37,313 nt of DNA from JBEVEP01 sp040512755 (GTDB lineage Bacteria > Pseudomonadota > Alphaproteobacteria > Rhizobiales > Rhizobiaceae), in contig JBEVEP010000163.1 of NCBI GenBank assembly GCA_040512755.1, positions 1-37,313 on the forward strand, written 5' to 3'. The notes beneath the pieces are model-generated. The model was given only the letters and a program-made list of their open reading frames with translations. It made no database searches and was not told where the DNA came from. Positions 14,898-23,581 of this stretch are shown here, piece by piece (within the stretch, counting starts at the first letter, position 1; each line of letters opens with the position of its first letter). A program made the translations under genes and the position numbers.

Positions 14898-16430
14898 ATG
14901 AAGGAAGTGCTGAAGGAACTCGAGCGCCGCCGCGCCATAGCGCGCGCCGGCGGCGGCCAAGCGCGGATCGAAGCCCAGCACCGGAAAGGCAAGCTCACGG
15001 CCCGCGAGCGCATCGAGATTTTCCTCGATGAGGGTTCGTTCGAAGAATTCGACATGTATGTCGAGCATCGCTCGACCGATTTCGGCATGGATAAAACCAA
15101 GGTGGCCGGCGATGGCGTCGTTACTGGCTGGGGTACGGTCAATGGCCGCACTGTCTTTGTGTTCGCCAAGGATTTTACGGTCTTCGGCGGATCGCTCTCC
15201 GAGGCGCATGCCGAGAAGGTTGTGAAAATTCAGGAGATGGCGCTGCGCAATCGCGCGCCGATTATCGGGTTCTATGACGCGGGCGGCGCGCGTATTCAGG
15301 AGGGCGTGGCCGCCTTGGGCGGCTACGCCGAGATATTTCAGCGGAACGTTCTTGCTTCGGGCGTCATCCCGCAGATTTCGGTCATCATGGGTCCGTGCGC
15401 TGGAGGCGACGTCTACTCTCCGGCCATGACCGACTTCATCTTCATGGTGCGCGACACGTCCTACATGTTCGTGACCGGACCCGACGTGGTGAAGACGGTC
15501 ACCAACGAGACTGTAACGGCCGAGCAGCTTGGCGGCGCCTCGGTCCACACCACGAAGTCCTCCATCGCCGACGGCGCTTACGACAACGATGTCGAAGCGC
15601 TCCTTCAAATGCGCCGCCTTATCGATCTTCTCCCTCAGTCGAACACGGGCGAGTTGCCTGAGATCGACTGCCACCAGGGCGTTGACGAGCCCGACCTTTC
15701 ACTCGACCGGCTTATCCCGGACAACGCCAACAAGCCCTATGACATCAAGGAGTTGATCCTCAAGACGATCGACGAAAGCGACTTTTTCGAGATCCAGGCA
15801 TCATTCGCAAGGAACATCGTGACCGGCTTCGGACGGGTCGAAGGCCGCACTGTCGGTTTCGTCGCTAATCAACCGATGGTATTGGCCGGGGTTCTTGATA
15901 GCGATGCGTCCCGCAAGGGGGCGCGCTTTGTCCGTTTCTGCGACTGTTTCAACATTCCGATCGTCACTTTTGTTGACGTTCCTGGCTTCCTGCCCGGCAC
16001 TGCGCAAGAATATGGCGGACTGATCAAACACGGGGCCAAACTTCTGTTCGCCTATGCCGAAGCTACGGTCCCGAAAGTTACCGTGATCACGCGCAAGGCT
16101 TTCGGCGGGGCCTACGACGTCATGGCGTCGAAACATCTCCGCGGCGACATAAATTACGCATGGCCCACGGCCCAGATCGCGGTGATGGGCGCCAAGGGCG
16201 CCGTTGAGATCATTTATCGCAAGGATATCGGCGACCCTGAAAAGATCGCCGCTCACACCAAGACTTACGAGGATCGCTTTCTCTCGCCCTTTGCAGCGGC
16301 GGAGCGCGGCTATGTGGACGAGGTAATCATGCCCCACTCGACACGGCGGCGGGTGGCGCGAGCACTCAGAATGCTACGCAACAAGGATTTGACGAACCCC
16401 TGGAAGAAACACGACAACATACCGCTGTAG
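14898..16430 (+). CDS. pccB: Acyl-CoA carboxylase beta (carboxyltransferase) subunit, propionyl-CoA type
   Basis: A 510-residue carboxyltransferase subunit with both halves complete. The N-terminal half has LTARERIEIFLDEGSFEE and the acyl-CoA site FYDAGGARIQEGV and GPCAGGDVYSP. The C-terminal half has IVTGFGRVEGRTVGFVANQP, DVPGFLPGTAQEYGGLIKHG, TRKAFGGAYDVMASKHL and the end NPWKKHDNIPL, typical of propionyl-CoA carboxylase. It transfers carboxyl groups from carboxybiotin to propionyl-CoA in the cytoplasm, feeding methylmalonyl-CoA metabolism. The biotin-carrying alpha subunit is not adjacent in this window. ATG 14898 has GAGGGG ten bases upstream. Assignment to propionyl-CoA rather than another short acyl-CoA rests on the overall sequence style. 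Confidence 0.93.
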   Translation: MKEVLKELERRRAIARAGGGQARIEAQHRKGKLTARERIEIFLDEGSFEEFDMYVEHRSTDFGMDKTKVAGDGVVTGWGTVNGRTVFVFAKDFTVFGGSLSEAHAEKVVKIQEMALRNRAPIIGFYDAGGARIQEGVAALGGYAEIFQRNVLASGVIPQISVIMGPCAGGDVYSPAMTDFIFMVRDTSYMFVTGPDVVKTVTNETVTAEQLGGASVHTTKSSIADGAYDNDVEALLQMRRLIDLLPQSNTGELPEIDCHQGVDEPDLSLDRLIPDNANKPYDIKELILKTIDESDFFEIQASFARNIVTGFGRVEGRTVGFVANQPMVLAGVLDSDASRKGARFVRFCDCFNIPIVTFVDVPGFLPGTAQEYGGLIKHGAKLLFAYAEATVPKVTVITRKAFGGAYDVMASKHLRGDINYAWPTAQIAVMGAKGAVEIIYRKDIGDPEKIAAHTKTYEDRFLSPFAAAERGYVDEVIMPHSTRRRVARALRMLRNKDLTNPWKKHDNIPL

Positions 16431-16488
16431 GCACGAGCTTTATCGGATTGCGTCTCGACTCTCTCCCGGCTGCGGAAGAAGCGACCTA

Positions 16489-16713
16489 CTATTCTTTGCC
16501 GATAGGGTCTTCGAACACCATCGCCGCATTGGCGCCCTTGGCGTAATACATCAGCCATTCGGAAATGTCTTCGAGCGCGACATTCTCGATTTCATTTCGC
16601 TGGCGTATCTCTTCCGCAAGTACCGGAATGTTGATGATGCCGTTTTTCTGCAGTTCCTGGTGAAAACTCCGGGTCAGGTCATCCCGCATCACGTTGGAGA
16701 ATATCCTTAGCAT
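16489..16713 (-). CDS. Small conserved hypothetical protein
   Basis: A 74-residue protein from ATG 16713, chosen because GAGG lies seven bases upstream; ATG 16689 lacks a ribosome site and the extension to 16770 is unnecessary. The sequence DLTRSFHQELQKNGIINIPV, LAEEIRQRNEIENVALEDIS and EWLMYYAKGANAAMVFED is helical and acidic. It resembles small uncharacterised proteins I recall from rhizobia that share the ENVALEDI core. No domain name or function can be given. It is convergent with pccB (58 bp). Confidence 0.7.
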   Translation of the reverse strand: MLRIFSNVMRDDLTRSFHQELQKNGIINIPVLAEEIRQRNEIENVALEDISEWLMYYAKGANAAMVFEDPIGKE

Positions 16714-16872
16714 CGTCCGCCTCGTTAGGATCGTACGGTCCCTTACGCTTGCAATTGCTGCATTGTCCAATCATGCGCCGGATTTTTCTAAAGTCAAGAA
16801 AAATATTTACTTTCAACGGGTTAGCAGAAACCATCGACCTTGGACTTTGATAACTCTCTCCTTTCGCGCCTC

Positions 16873-16910
16873 TTGACGCTCTTGGCATAATAAACTAATT
16901 TAGTGCCAAG
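16873..16910 (+). promoter_or_regulatory. Possible promoter overlapping two nested palindromes
   Basis: Within the 16714-17128 gap, an AT-rich patch has TTGACG (16873-16878), 17 bp, then TAATTT. Overlapping it is the interrupted palindrome CTTGGCA-N16-TGCCAAG (16881-16910), and inside that ACTAATTTAGT (16894-16904). This looks like an operator on a weak promoter reading towards the gene at 17129, about 220 bp away. The rest of the gap shows nothing recognisable. Confidence 0.35.
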
Positions 16911-17128
16911 TTAGTCACTTACTCATTCGTTGTCTCTTGAACGGTGAGGAAATGAGCGAGCTGGAACGTCCCGAACGGCTGCATTCCTTCGGGTCGCATT
17001 GTCATATCGCTATCTCAAATATTTCAGCACGATCAAAACATCGTGGAACCGCAACTGCAGGCTTGCCGGGTTTTCTGTTCACGCTAAATTCAAGAAAGGG
17101 GGTTGGGCCACCTTGATAGGAGGCGACC

Positions 17129-17563
17129 ATGAAGCATCAGACCCTCGAGCAACTGCAGACCGTTGCAGAGGTTCACCCTGGCCAACAGCGCCTTGTCATG
17201 ACGCGAGGCGAACGTCTCGAACGCTGGGCGGGACTGCTGGAGAAGGAACCCGATCGCCAGCTCGGAACGCTAGCCGGTACCGAATATCAACCCGCGGGAA
17301 CACGTCAGACGATGCGCAGCGCCGGTTCGGCGATTACTGTTGCATTTGACGACGCAGTCTTCCGGGCTGACGGACTGGAAAACGATACTTACGGTGAAGC
17401 AAAACGTTTCTTCGAGCTGACGGATTGGCAACTTCACGACATCGTTTGCTACTGCCATTTCGGAGCCACGATGCGTGCGGGCACAGCAGCACGCCGCGTT
17501 CGTGCGGCCATTGGTGGACGGCCGAACCTGTTCACGCGACTGCGCGACGCGATATTCGGCTGA
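17129..17563 (+). CDS. Conserved hypothetical protein
   Basis: A 144-residue soluble protein with a strong start: AGGAGG lies seven bases before the ATG. Recognisable segments are MTRGERLERWAGLLEKEPDR, near residue 24, ending in a basic C-terminus RRVRAAIGGRPNLFTRLRDA. The middle part, ELTDWQLHDIVCYCHFGATM, has two close cysteines and a histidine but not a known metal motif. No signal peptide or membrane segment. Similar proteins occur in rhizobia as far as I recall, without known function. A GC-rich hairpin follows 27 bp after the stop, so it is probably a single-gene unit. Confidence 0.75.
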   Translation: MKHQTLEQLQTVAEVHPGQQRLVMTRGERLERWAGLLEKEPDRQLGTLAGTEYQPAGTRQTMRSAGSAITVAFDDAVFRADGLENDTYGEAKRFFELTDWQLHDIVCYCHFGATMRAGTAARRVRAAIGGRPNLFTRLRDAIFG

Positions 17564-17589
17564 CGGGTGAATAAATTTTGAACCTTTTG

Positions 17590-17613
17590 CGGCGGCCCAC
17601 CATCGGGCCGCCG
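17590..17613 (+). terminator. GC-rich hairpin after the 17129 gene
   Basis: Nine base pairs, CGGCGGCCC / GGGCCGCCG, with loop ACCATC. It lies 27 bp past a stop codon and before the topoisomerase gene. The T-rich stretch (CCTTTTG) is on the upstream side, so termination on the plus strand is only moderately supported. Confidence 0.45.
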
Positions 17614-17695
17614 GCCAGATCAGTGATACTCTTCTTGTGGAACCAACCGTCGCGCAAGACATTCTCAGAGGTCCTCTTGCTTCCCGGAGCGGCTG

Positions 17696-18763
17696 GTGCT
17701 CGCAGGAACGAAAGTCCTCCAAAGAGTCATCCCTGCGCCAGAAACATCTGCCGCTAGCGCCTCGTTGGTTCATACCAGTGATGATGGACCGGGCATTCTC
17801 CGAAAGCGTGCCGGCCGGAGTTTCTTCTATCTCGATCCCGCCGGAAGGAAATTGAATGACGTCGAGACACTCTCACGTATTCGCAGCCTCGCCATTCCAC
17901 CCGCCTGGAATAAGGTCTGGATTTCGCCCTCACCTGACGGGCACCTTCAGGCCACCGGTCGCGACCAACGCGGCCGAAAGCAATATCGTTACCATCCGCG
18001 ATGGTCGGCTTGCCGCGATGAAGTCAAGTATTCGAGTCTTGCAGCATTTGCGCGCGCACTACCCAGCCTGCGCCAAGAGGTTGATACGGATCTGAGGCGA
18101 CGCGGACTTCCCAGAGAGCGCGTCCTCGCTTCTATCGTGTGGTTGCTCGACAACACGCTGATCCGGGTCGGCAACGCGGCCTATGCTCGTGATAACAACA
18201 GTTTCGGCCTCACCACGTTACGCGACAAGCACGTCGAGATCAGCGGATCGACGTTGCGATTCACCTTCAAGGGAAAGTCTGGGAAGGAATGGCGTTTGAG
18301 ACTAACCGATCGCCGCATCGCCCGGGTCGTCCGCAGCGCACAGGAACTGCCCGGTCAGCATCTCTTTCAGTATATCGGAGAAAACAGCGATCGCCGTTCA
18401 GTGCGCTCACAAGATGTCAACGACTACATCCGCCAGGCAACCGGAGCCGACTATTCGTCCAAGCACTTTCGGACATGGGGCGGCACGATCAGAGCGGCCG
18501 TCCTTTTCGCCGCCCAGCCTTTGCCGGGCACAAAGGGCGAGGCCAAGCGCGCCATGAACGAAATCATCGACCTGGTCGCACATCGGCTAGGCAATACCCG
18601 GGCAGTCTGCAGGCAATGTTATATCCACCCGGCTGTGATCGAGTCGTGGTCTGCCGGCAGGCTTCCTGATGAAATGGAAAAGGCCCGGCGGTCGTTTCGA
18701 AAGCCGCTTCCAGGCCTCGATTTGGAGGAGACTTTGGTCCTCAAATGGCTGTTGACCAAGTGA
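17696..18763 (+). CDS. DNA topoisomerase IB (poxvirus-like bacterial type)
   Basis: A 355-residue type IB topoisomerase, which relaxes supercoils through a 3'-phosphotyrosyl intermediate. The N-terminal domain holds GPGILRKRAGRSFFYLDPAG, the IRSLAIPPAWNKVWI segment and GRDQRGRKQYRYHP. The catalytic domain contains the arginine in LIRVGNAAYARDNNSFGLTT, KGKSGKEW, the histidine region SSKHFRTWGGT and the nucleophile Y309 in RQCYIHPAVIE. All catalytic elements are intact. The start is GTG 17696 with GGAG six bases upstream. The gene stands alone. It is a housekeeping-type accessory enzyme in many rhizobia; a mobile origin is not indicated. Confidence 0.94.
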   Translation: MLAGTKVLQRVIPAPETSAASASLVHTSDDGPGILRKRAGRSFFYLDPAGRKLNDVETLSRIRSLAIPPAWNKVWISPSPDGHLQATGRDQRGRKQYRYHPRWSACRDEVKYSSLAAFARALPSLRQEVDTDLRRRGLPRERVLASIVWLLDNTLIRVGNAAYARDNNSFGLTTLRDKHVEISGSTLRFTFKGKSGKEWRLRLTDRRIARVVRSAQELPGQHLFQYIGENSDRRSVRSQDVNDYIRQATGADYSSKHFRTWGGTIRAAVLFAAQPLPGTKGEAKRAMNEIIDLVAHRLGNTRAVCRQCYIHPAVIESWSAGRLPDEMEKARRSFRKPLPGLDLEETLVLKWLLTK

Positions 18764-18919
18764 GCTCAAAAAACCGCTCAGCTCTGTCGCAGGGCGATAG
18801 TATCTGCTCCATGAACTACCGGCTTTAATGTCACGCATAGCTGGCATGCTCATGCTGCAGTGCACAATTCCGCGAATCGCCCTATCTTCAACGTGGGAGG
18901 ACCAACAAGGAGCCGCCTA

Positions 18920-19084
18920 ATGGGGTTCTTTACCGAAATGTTTGTCCGTCCACGCCCGCGTGAAGACGCGCGCTACCGTGCGGCACTGGCGCTGCTCAAT
19001 GCTATGGCCGGCGCCGATCGCGCCGATATCGGCATCAAACCAGCCGATTTTCCACGCATTGCCCGCGAAATGGCGCGACGCTGA
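18920..19084 (+). CDS. Small DUF1127-like protein
   Basis: A 54-residue basic protein from ATG 18920, placed by AAGGAG seven bases upstream. The second half, ALALLNAMAGADRADIGIKP followed by ADFPRIAREMARR, resembles the C-terminal DIG(L/I) motif of DUF1127 proteins, small arginine-rich proteins common in alphaproteobacteria and linked in some species to RNA turnover or phosphate and metabolic control. The match is partial, so the family call is tentative. A strong hairpin follows 57 bp after the stop. Confidence 0.65.
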   Translation: MGFFTEMFVRPRPREDARYRAALALLNAMAGADRADIGIKPADFPRIAREMARR

Positions 19085-19141
19085 AAAAGTCGCCGCTGCT
19101 GCCATCCTTTTGATGGCGCTCCCTCACCTTGTTCCACTTTT

Positions 19142-19164
19142 GAGACGCCGCGATGCGGCGTCTC
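19142..19164. terminator. Terminator-like hairpin
   Basis: Ten perfect base pairs, GAGACGCCGC / GCGGCGTCTC, with loop GAT, followed by TTGG. It lies between the small DUF1127-like gene and the exported protein at 19255 and probably ends the former transcript. Confidence 0.6.
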
Positions 19165-19254
19165 TTGGCCAGTTGGTTCGAATTGTGGGAGGAAGTGCCC
19201 GCGCCGTTAGGTCGCCCCATTCGTCCGTAAGTTTGGCTCGAATGGAGATTCGCA

Positions 19255-20298
19255 ATGAAACCAGTTCGCCTGGCCGCCTCGGTCTTCGCTCTCTCTGTCG
19301 CTTCGGCCCTGGCGCAGCAACAGCCGGCATATCAGGATAATCGGTCGGACGCGGCTGAGCTTGTCCGTTCCCTCTACAACGCGATCAACAGGCGCGAATA
19401 TGCGCGTGCCTGGGACTATTTTGGCGACAGAAAGCCAGCAAAAGACCTTCAAGCCTTTGCTGACGGCTATGCTCAAACCGAGCGTGTCGAGATCGAGACC
19501 GGCGACATCTCTGAGGAAGGCGCGGCAGGCAGCCTATTCTACTCCGTGCCCGTCGCCATCAAGGCGATTGGCACCGACGGGAGCGAACGTGTGTTTGCAG
19601 GCTGCTATATGGCGCGATTTGTCGATCCACAGATCCAGGACGCGACCTTCAAGCCGATGCACATCGAAAGCGGGACACTCCGACCGACACAAGGCGGGTT
19701 GGCTGAAGTGCTTCCGCCGAGTTGCGGAAGTGGGCCTGCGCCTCAGAAAGATGCCCTGGTTGGTGAGGCAAAGAAGCGCTTTTCCACGGACTATTCAGGC
19801 GTTTGTCAGACACTTGAGCAGAGTGCAGAGGCCGGTAACGCCGAACCCACCACCGAGACCATTACCTTCCGCAGCCATACTGACGCTGAAACAGACCCGG
19901 AGCGTCATGTTCGACTCTTCAGCTTTCAATGCGGCTCAGGCGCTTACAATACGAGCCAGGTCTACTATCTGGCCGACGATACCGGCGCGTTGCGCCAGCT
20001 TCATTTCGCTACTCCGGAGCTGGATATCCGCTACGAAAACGACGATATCGAAGGCAAAGTCGAGTCGATCAACATCATCGGCTACACGGCCGCAAACCAA
20101 CTCGTGAACTCACAGTACTCGACTGACACAAGGTCCATCGATTCCCATGATAAATGGCGCGGTGCCGGCGACGCGGCATCCATTGGCCGATGGATTTTTC
20201 GGGACGGTAATTTCACCCTTGTCAAATACGAGGTCGATGCGACCTACGATGGCGAGGTCAGTCATGAGACGGTGCTGGATTTCGACACGCCACCCTGA
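19255..20298 (+). CDS. Exported protein with a DUF1176-like C-terminal half
   Basis: A 347-residue protein with a Sec signal (LAASVFALSVASALA, cleaved before QQQP near residue 21). The N-terminal half (about 30-160) resembles small periplasmic NTF2-like regions: AAELVRSLYNAINRREYARA, then WDYFGDRK and, later, FAGCYMARFVDPQIQD. The C-terminal half (about 205-345) resembles DUF1176: FSFQCGSGAYNTSQVYYLAD, ELDIRYENDDIEGKVESI, GRWIFRDGNFTLVKYEVD. Cysteines at GCYMA, PSCGSG, SGVCQT and FQCGSG could pair in the periplasm. No enzymatic function is known. Its end is only 12 bp from the end of the convergent hydrolase gene. Confidence 0.75.
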   Translation: MKPVRLAASVFALSVASALAQQQPAYQDNRSDAAELVRSLYNAINRREYARAWDYFGDRKPAKDLQAFADGYAQTERVEIETGDISEEGAAGSLFYSVPVAIKAIGTDGSERVFAGCYMARFVDPQIQDATFKPMHIESGTLRPTQGGLAEVLPPSCGSGPAPQKDALVGEAKKRFSTDYSGVCQTLEQSAEAGNAEPTTETITFRSHTDAETDPERHVRLFSFQCGSGAYNTSQVYYLADDTGALRQLHFATPELDIRYENDDIEGKVESINIIGYTAANQLVNSQYSTDTRSIDSHDKWRGAGDAASIGRWIFRDGNFTLVKYEVDATYDGEVSHETVLDFDTPP

Positions 20299-20310
20299 CC
20301 TCATCTTGCT

Positions 20311-21189
20311 CTAGCCGTTGACGGCCAGCATCCAGTTCAGCACGTCGCGCCAGTCAACCATGCGGATTGGCGTGCCGTGCGTGCCGGTTTCGAACTGAAC
20401 GAAACGCACGGGGTAGCCTGGCGATTTCTGCCGAATTGCCCGGTAGAACGCTTCCTGTTTGGCAGGATCAAACACCGTATCGCGACTACCATGGCCGAGG
20501 AAAACCGGCACCCTCCGCTTAAAGGCCGCACTGCCCAGGAAGCCATCATCCCCATGCGATCCAAGCAACAGGAGCCCGGCGAGATTGGGAACGCCGCCGC
20601 TCTTGGCCAATGCCCAGCATAGCCCTCCACCCATCGAGCCGCACGCAACAAAGACCGGCGCCCCTGGTGATTTTTCTGCATAATGTGAAAGCAGCGCTTC
20701 AACCTCGCCTGCGCCTTTCTCGCCAAAATCGGAAAAGTCCGGAGACAGGTAGAGCCCGCCGTTCTCGACTGTCAGGTTTTTGATCCGGTTGAAGTTTCCG
20801 CCAAACGTGAAGTCGTCGACGCCCTGCTTGCGGCTGCCCCCCTGACCGTGCAGGTAGATCACAATGAACTGTGCGCCATTGGTTCGGCCCACGGCGAAAT
20901 GCCGGATATTCCCAGCCGTCGTCTGCAACAGGAGATCCTGCTGCTGCCGGCGGACGCCGAGCGAGAGATATGTGGCCCGGACGCGCCGTTCCGGAATCTC
21001 ATCACGCTTGTTGATGTCTCGCATCTCATTGTAGTCAACGACCAAATAGGCCCCGCCATCTTGGGAAGAGAGGATGCCAGGATACGCGAACAGCTGATCC
21101 TTATATGAGGAGAGCGTAAGGGCGTTGGCGCACGACATTGCCGCAAGGAGGCAAAGGCTGGCGAAGGGCGCAATCATTCGACTCGCCAT
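20311..21189 (-). CDS. Exported alpha/beta hydrolase (carboxylesterase/phospholipase-like)
   Basis: A 292-residue protein with a Sec signal peptide (MIAPFASLCLLAAMSCANA, about residues 5-23). The catalytic core is of the alpha/beta hydrolase type: VIYLHGQGGSRKQGVDDFTF (109-128), nucleophile in VACGSMGGGLCWA, acid in FLGHGSRDTVFDPAK and histidine in FETGTHGTPIRM. It should act in the periplasm on an ester; substrate unknown. It lies last in the minus-strand run that starts with the acyl-CoA dehydrogenase gene, 69 bp after the MocA-like gene, but nothing ties it functionally to molybdenum enzymes. Confidence 0.83.
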   Translation of the reverse strand: MASRMIAPFASLCLLAAMSCANALTLSSYKDQLFAYPGILSSQDGGAYLVVDYNEMRDINKRDEIPERRVRATYLSLGVRRQQQDLLLQTTAGNIRHFAVGRTNGAQFIVIYLHGQGGSRKQGVDDFTFGGNFNRIKNLTVENGGLYLSPDFSDFGEKGAGEVEALLSHYAEKSPGAPVFVACGSMGGGLCWALAKSGGVPNLAGLLLLGSHGDDGFLGSAAFKRRVPVFLGHGSRDTVFDPAKQEAFYRAIRQKSPGYPVRFVQFETGTHGTPIRMVDWRDVLNWMLAVNG

Positions 21190-21258
21190 TTTTGAGAATG
21201 CTCCGAATTCGTGCGGGGAACCGAGAACCTTTTCCTTGCCAGCATCAACCGATTGCGG

Positions 21259-22869
21259 TCAATCCTGTAGCACCCCACCCGCCGTGCGAAGCGCCTCCGG
21301 AGTATCCACATCGACGCTTGCCGCAGCGCCAATCTCGACGTCAATCACCGCGAGACCCTCCGACTCGACCAAATGCCGGGCACCCGTGTCGCCTTCCAAA
21401 GTCGCGACCGCCTCAAACATCGAGCGCGGCAGCAGCACAGGGTTGCCTCTCTTGCCATTGTGGGTCGCGCGCACGATCGAATTGCTCCCGGAGGCGATAA
21501 ACGCGTTGATCAGCCGGTCGAGTTCTTCGGATGAGACGTCTGGCATATCCCCGAGAGCAACAAGCACGCCCGCGGCACTCGCGGGCAGGGAAGCAACGCC
21601 TGCCTTGAGCGAGCTTGCGAGACCGCTTCTGTAGTCGGGGTTCTCAACCACGGTCACGTTGAGGCCAAAAAGCGCGGCGCGAATGCGGTCAGCCTGATAT
21701 CCCGCGACAACGACGGTTCCCGCTACGAGACTGGCCGCGGCACGCGATGCCGTTCGCCTGATCAATGGTTCGCCAGCAAACAACGCCAGCAGCTTGTTTG
21801 GACCGCCCATTCGGCTTGACCGACCAGCCGCCAGAACAACCGCATGCACTTTGGCCTTTTGCGGAAGTCGAACCGCCTCACGCGGTTGCGGACGCGTCGG
21901 AATCTCCATAAGCAGCCCCCCAACGCCCATGCTGGCGACATCGGCGTCCGCCACATCGATCCCCGCGACAATGCGGTCGAGCACCCAGTCGAAGCCGTTC
22001 TCCTTCGGGCTTCGAGCGCAGCCTGGAGCGCCAAGCACCGGCTTGCTGCCGTAGCGGCCGACGACAATCAGATTGCCTGGGTCCACCGGCATTCCAATTC
22101 TGATGACCGTGCCCCCAGCCTGGTCAATCGCCATGGGCACAACGTCCTGCCTGTCACTCATCGCCGATGCGCCGAAAATCACCAGCATGTCGCATGAATC
22201 CGCGAGCGACCTGATCGCTGCCGCAACCGCTCCTGCCTCGTGTGGCGGCCTAAGCTCGGCGGAGACATGGCTGCCAGACCGTCGAAGTCGTTCGTCGGTG
22301 ACGCGCGATGTCTTGTCGAGCACTCCGGCCTTAATTCCAGGCAGCACGCTCTGAATGAGCCCTATCCGTTGTTGATGATACGGCTTGACTGCAAACGTCT
22401 CGCGCTCCTTGCAAAGCGAGGTAACGCTCTCGACGACATGTCTTGGGACAGCGAATGGGATGATCTTGACTGTCGCGACCATCTGCCCTTTTTCCACCGG
22501 TGCATGCTGGGGAACTGTTGCGAGAGTCACGGCGGGATCGATGGCATTGATTGCGTCGACCAGCATTTTGTCGACGGTGAACACGCCGGTGGCCGTCGCA
22601 TGCAGGTTTACTCTCCCGGTCGCGGCAGGTCTTGCCTCTACATGTAAGCTTGTCAAACACGCTGCGATGGTTTCGGCAGCGGTATCTTCCGGAAGATCGT
22701 CGCTCTGAAGTACCGCTGCGATTACCTCGACAACGCCGGCAGATCGCAAGGCGGCAATATCATCGGCAGTCAGAACATGCGCCTTCCTGAAACGTCTGTC
22801 GCCTGCCAGAACGGCATGGGCAAGGATCGCACCCTCGGCTCTTTCAATCGGAACCGGACCGAATTTCAC
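21259..22869 (-). CDS. Fused molybdopterin-binding / MobA-like nucleotidyltransferase protein
   Basis: A 536-residue two-domain protein. Residues about 1-335 are MoeA/CinA-like and molybdopterin-binding: VPIERAEGAILAHAV, RKAHVLTADDIAALRSAG, MLVIFGASAMSDRQDVVPMA and KPVLGAPGCARSPKENGFDW. Residues about 345-530 are a MobA/MocA-like NTP transferase: AVVLAAGRSSRMGGPNKLLA, VVVAGYQADRIRAAL, LVALGDMPDVSSEELDRL and KRGNPVLLPRSMF. MocA adds CMP to molybdopterin to make the cytosine dinucleotide cofactor of xanthine-dehydrogenase-family enzymes. The fusion suggests it collects Mo-molybdopterin and nucleotidylates it. Its ATG overlaps the XdhC stop by four bases (22866-22869), so the two are translationally coupled. 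Confidence 0.9.
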   Translation of the reverse strand: MKFGPVPIERAEGAILAHAVLAGDRRFRKAHVLTADDIAALRSAGVVEVIAAVLQSDDLPEDTAAETIAACLTSLHVEARPAATGRVNLHATATGVFTVDKMLVDAINAIDPAVTLATVPQHAPVEKGQMVATVKIIPFAVPRHVVESVTSLCKERETFAVKPYHQQRIGLIQSVLPGIKAGVLDKTSRVTDERLRRSGSHVSAELRPPHEAGAVAAAIRSLADSCDMLVIFGASAMSDRQDVVPMAIDQAGGTVIRIGMPVDPGNLIVVGRYGSKPVLGAPGCARSPKENGFDWVLDRIVAGIDVADADVASMGVGGLLMEIPTRPQPREAVRLPQKAKVHAVVLAAGRSSRMGGPNKLLALFAGEPLIRRTASRAAASLVAGTVVVAGYQADRIRAALFGLNVTVVENPDYRSGLASSLKAGVASLPASAAGVLVALGDMPDVSSEELDRLINAFIASGSNSIVRATHNGKRGNPVLLPRSMFEAVATLEGDTGARHLVESEGLAVIDVEIGAAASVDVDTPEALRTAGGVLQD

Positions 22870-23576
22870 GCTGCCTCGCCCGTCGTTTCACGATTCACAA
22901 CGCGCGACCGCAACACTGCGACCAACTGGGCGAGGATCGCGATAGCGATTTCCACCGGACTGGAGGCCCCTATGTCGAGCCCAATAGGCGCGTGGATCCG
23001 CGCAATTTCTTCTGGCGCGACGCCAAGCGCCAACAACCGCTCTCCGCGTTTCGCGTGGGTCTTGCGGCTGCCCAGCGCACCGACATAGAAGCAGCCGGCG
23101 TCAAGCGCGGCCTTCAGGGCCACGTCGTCGATTTTAGGATCATGCGTCACCGCAGCTAGCGCCGTATGGCCGTCCAGGGGCCGCGCCTTCAGGACGTCCT
23201 GCGGCCACTCTGCATGCAGAATGATATCCGGAAACCGGTCCGCGGTTGCAAAAGCCGTACGGGGGTCGATGATCTCCACATCGTAGCCCGCGATCTTGGC
23301 CATCGGGGCCAGAGTCTGGCTGATATGTACCGCTCCGATGATGACGAGCCGCAGCCTTGGCGAATGGACATTGAGGAAGAAGTTACGCCCGTCGACTTCG
23401 ACGGTTCCTGATCGGCCGGATCGGAACGCCTCCCGGACAGCATCGCCAAGCGCCCCGGCTACAACGTCACCCTCGCAGACAACACGGTCGCGACCGTCCA
23501 CAAGGTCAGTGACCAGCACCGCCGGGCGCCGGGCGCGGCGCTCGCTGTTGAGCTTCTTGAGGCTAAAGGGATCCAT
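22866..23576 (-). CDS. XdhC-family protein with Rossmann domain (CoxF-like)
   Basis: About 236 residues from ATG 23576 (MDPFSLKKLNSERRARRPAV). Residues 1-75 are the end of an XdhC N-terminal domain; the rest is the XdhC Rossmann domain with LRLVIIGAVHISQTLAPMAK, DVEIIDPRTAFATADRFPD, HAEWPQDVL, HTALAAVTHDPKIDDVAL, YVGALGSRKTHAKR and RIHAPIGLDIGASSPVEIAI. XdhC-type proteins bind the molybdenum cofactor and help sulfurate and insert it into Mo hydroxylases. Five bases separate it from the upstream XdhC N-terminal protein, and it overlaps the downstream MocA-like gene. The two XdhC pieces together cover the domains of longer XdhC proteins. Confidence 0.9.
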   Translation of the reverse strand: MDPFSLKKLNSERRARRPAVLVTDLVDGRDRVVCEGDVVAGALGDAVREAFRSGRSGTVEVDGRNFFLNVHSPRLRLVIIGAVHISQTLAPMAKIAGYDVEIIDPRTAFATADRFPDIILHAEWPQDVLKARPLDGHTALAAVTHDPKIDDVALKAALDAGCFYVGALGSRKTHAKRGERLLALGVAPEEIARIHAPIGLDIGASSPVEIAIAILAQLVAVLRSRVVNRETTGEAA

Positions 23577-23581
23577 CTGCG

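Noticed and set aside
14703..15674. A 323-residue open frame on the minus strand.
   Set aside because: It is antisense to gloA and pccB, whose proteins are unmistakable. Long antisense frames are expected in GC-rich coding DNA.
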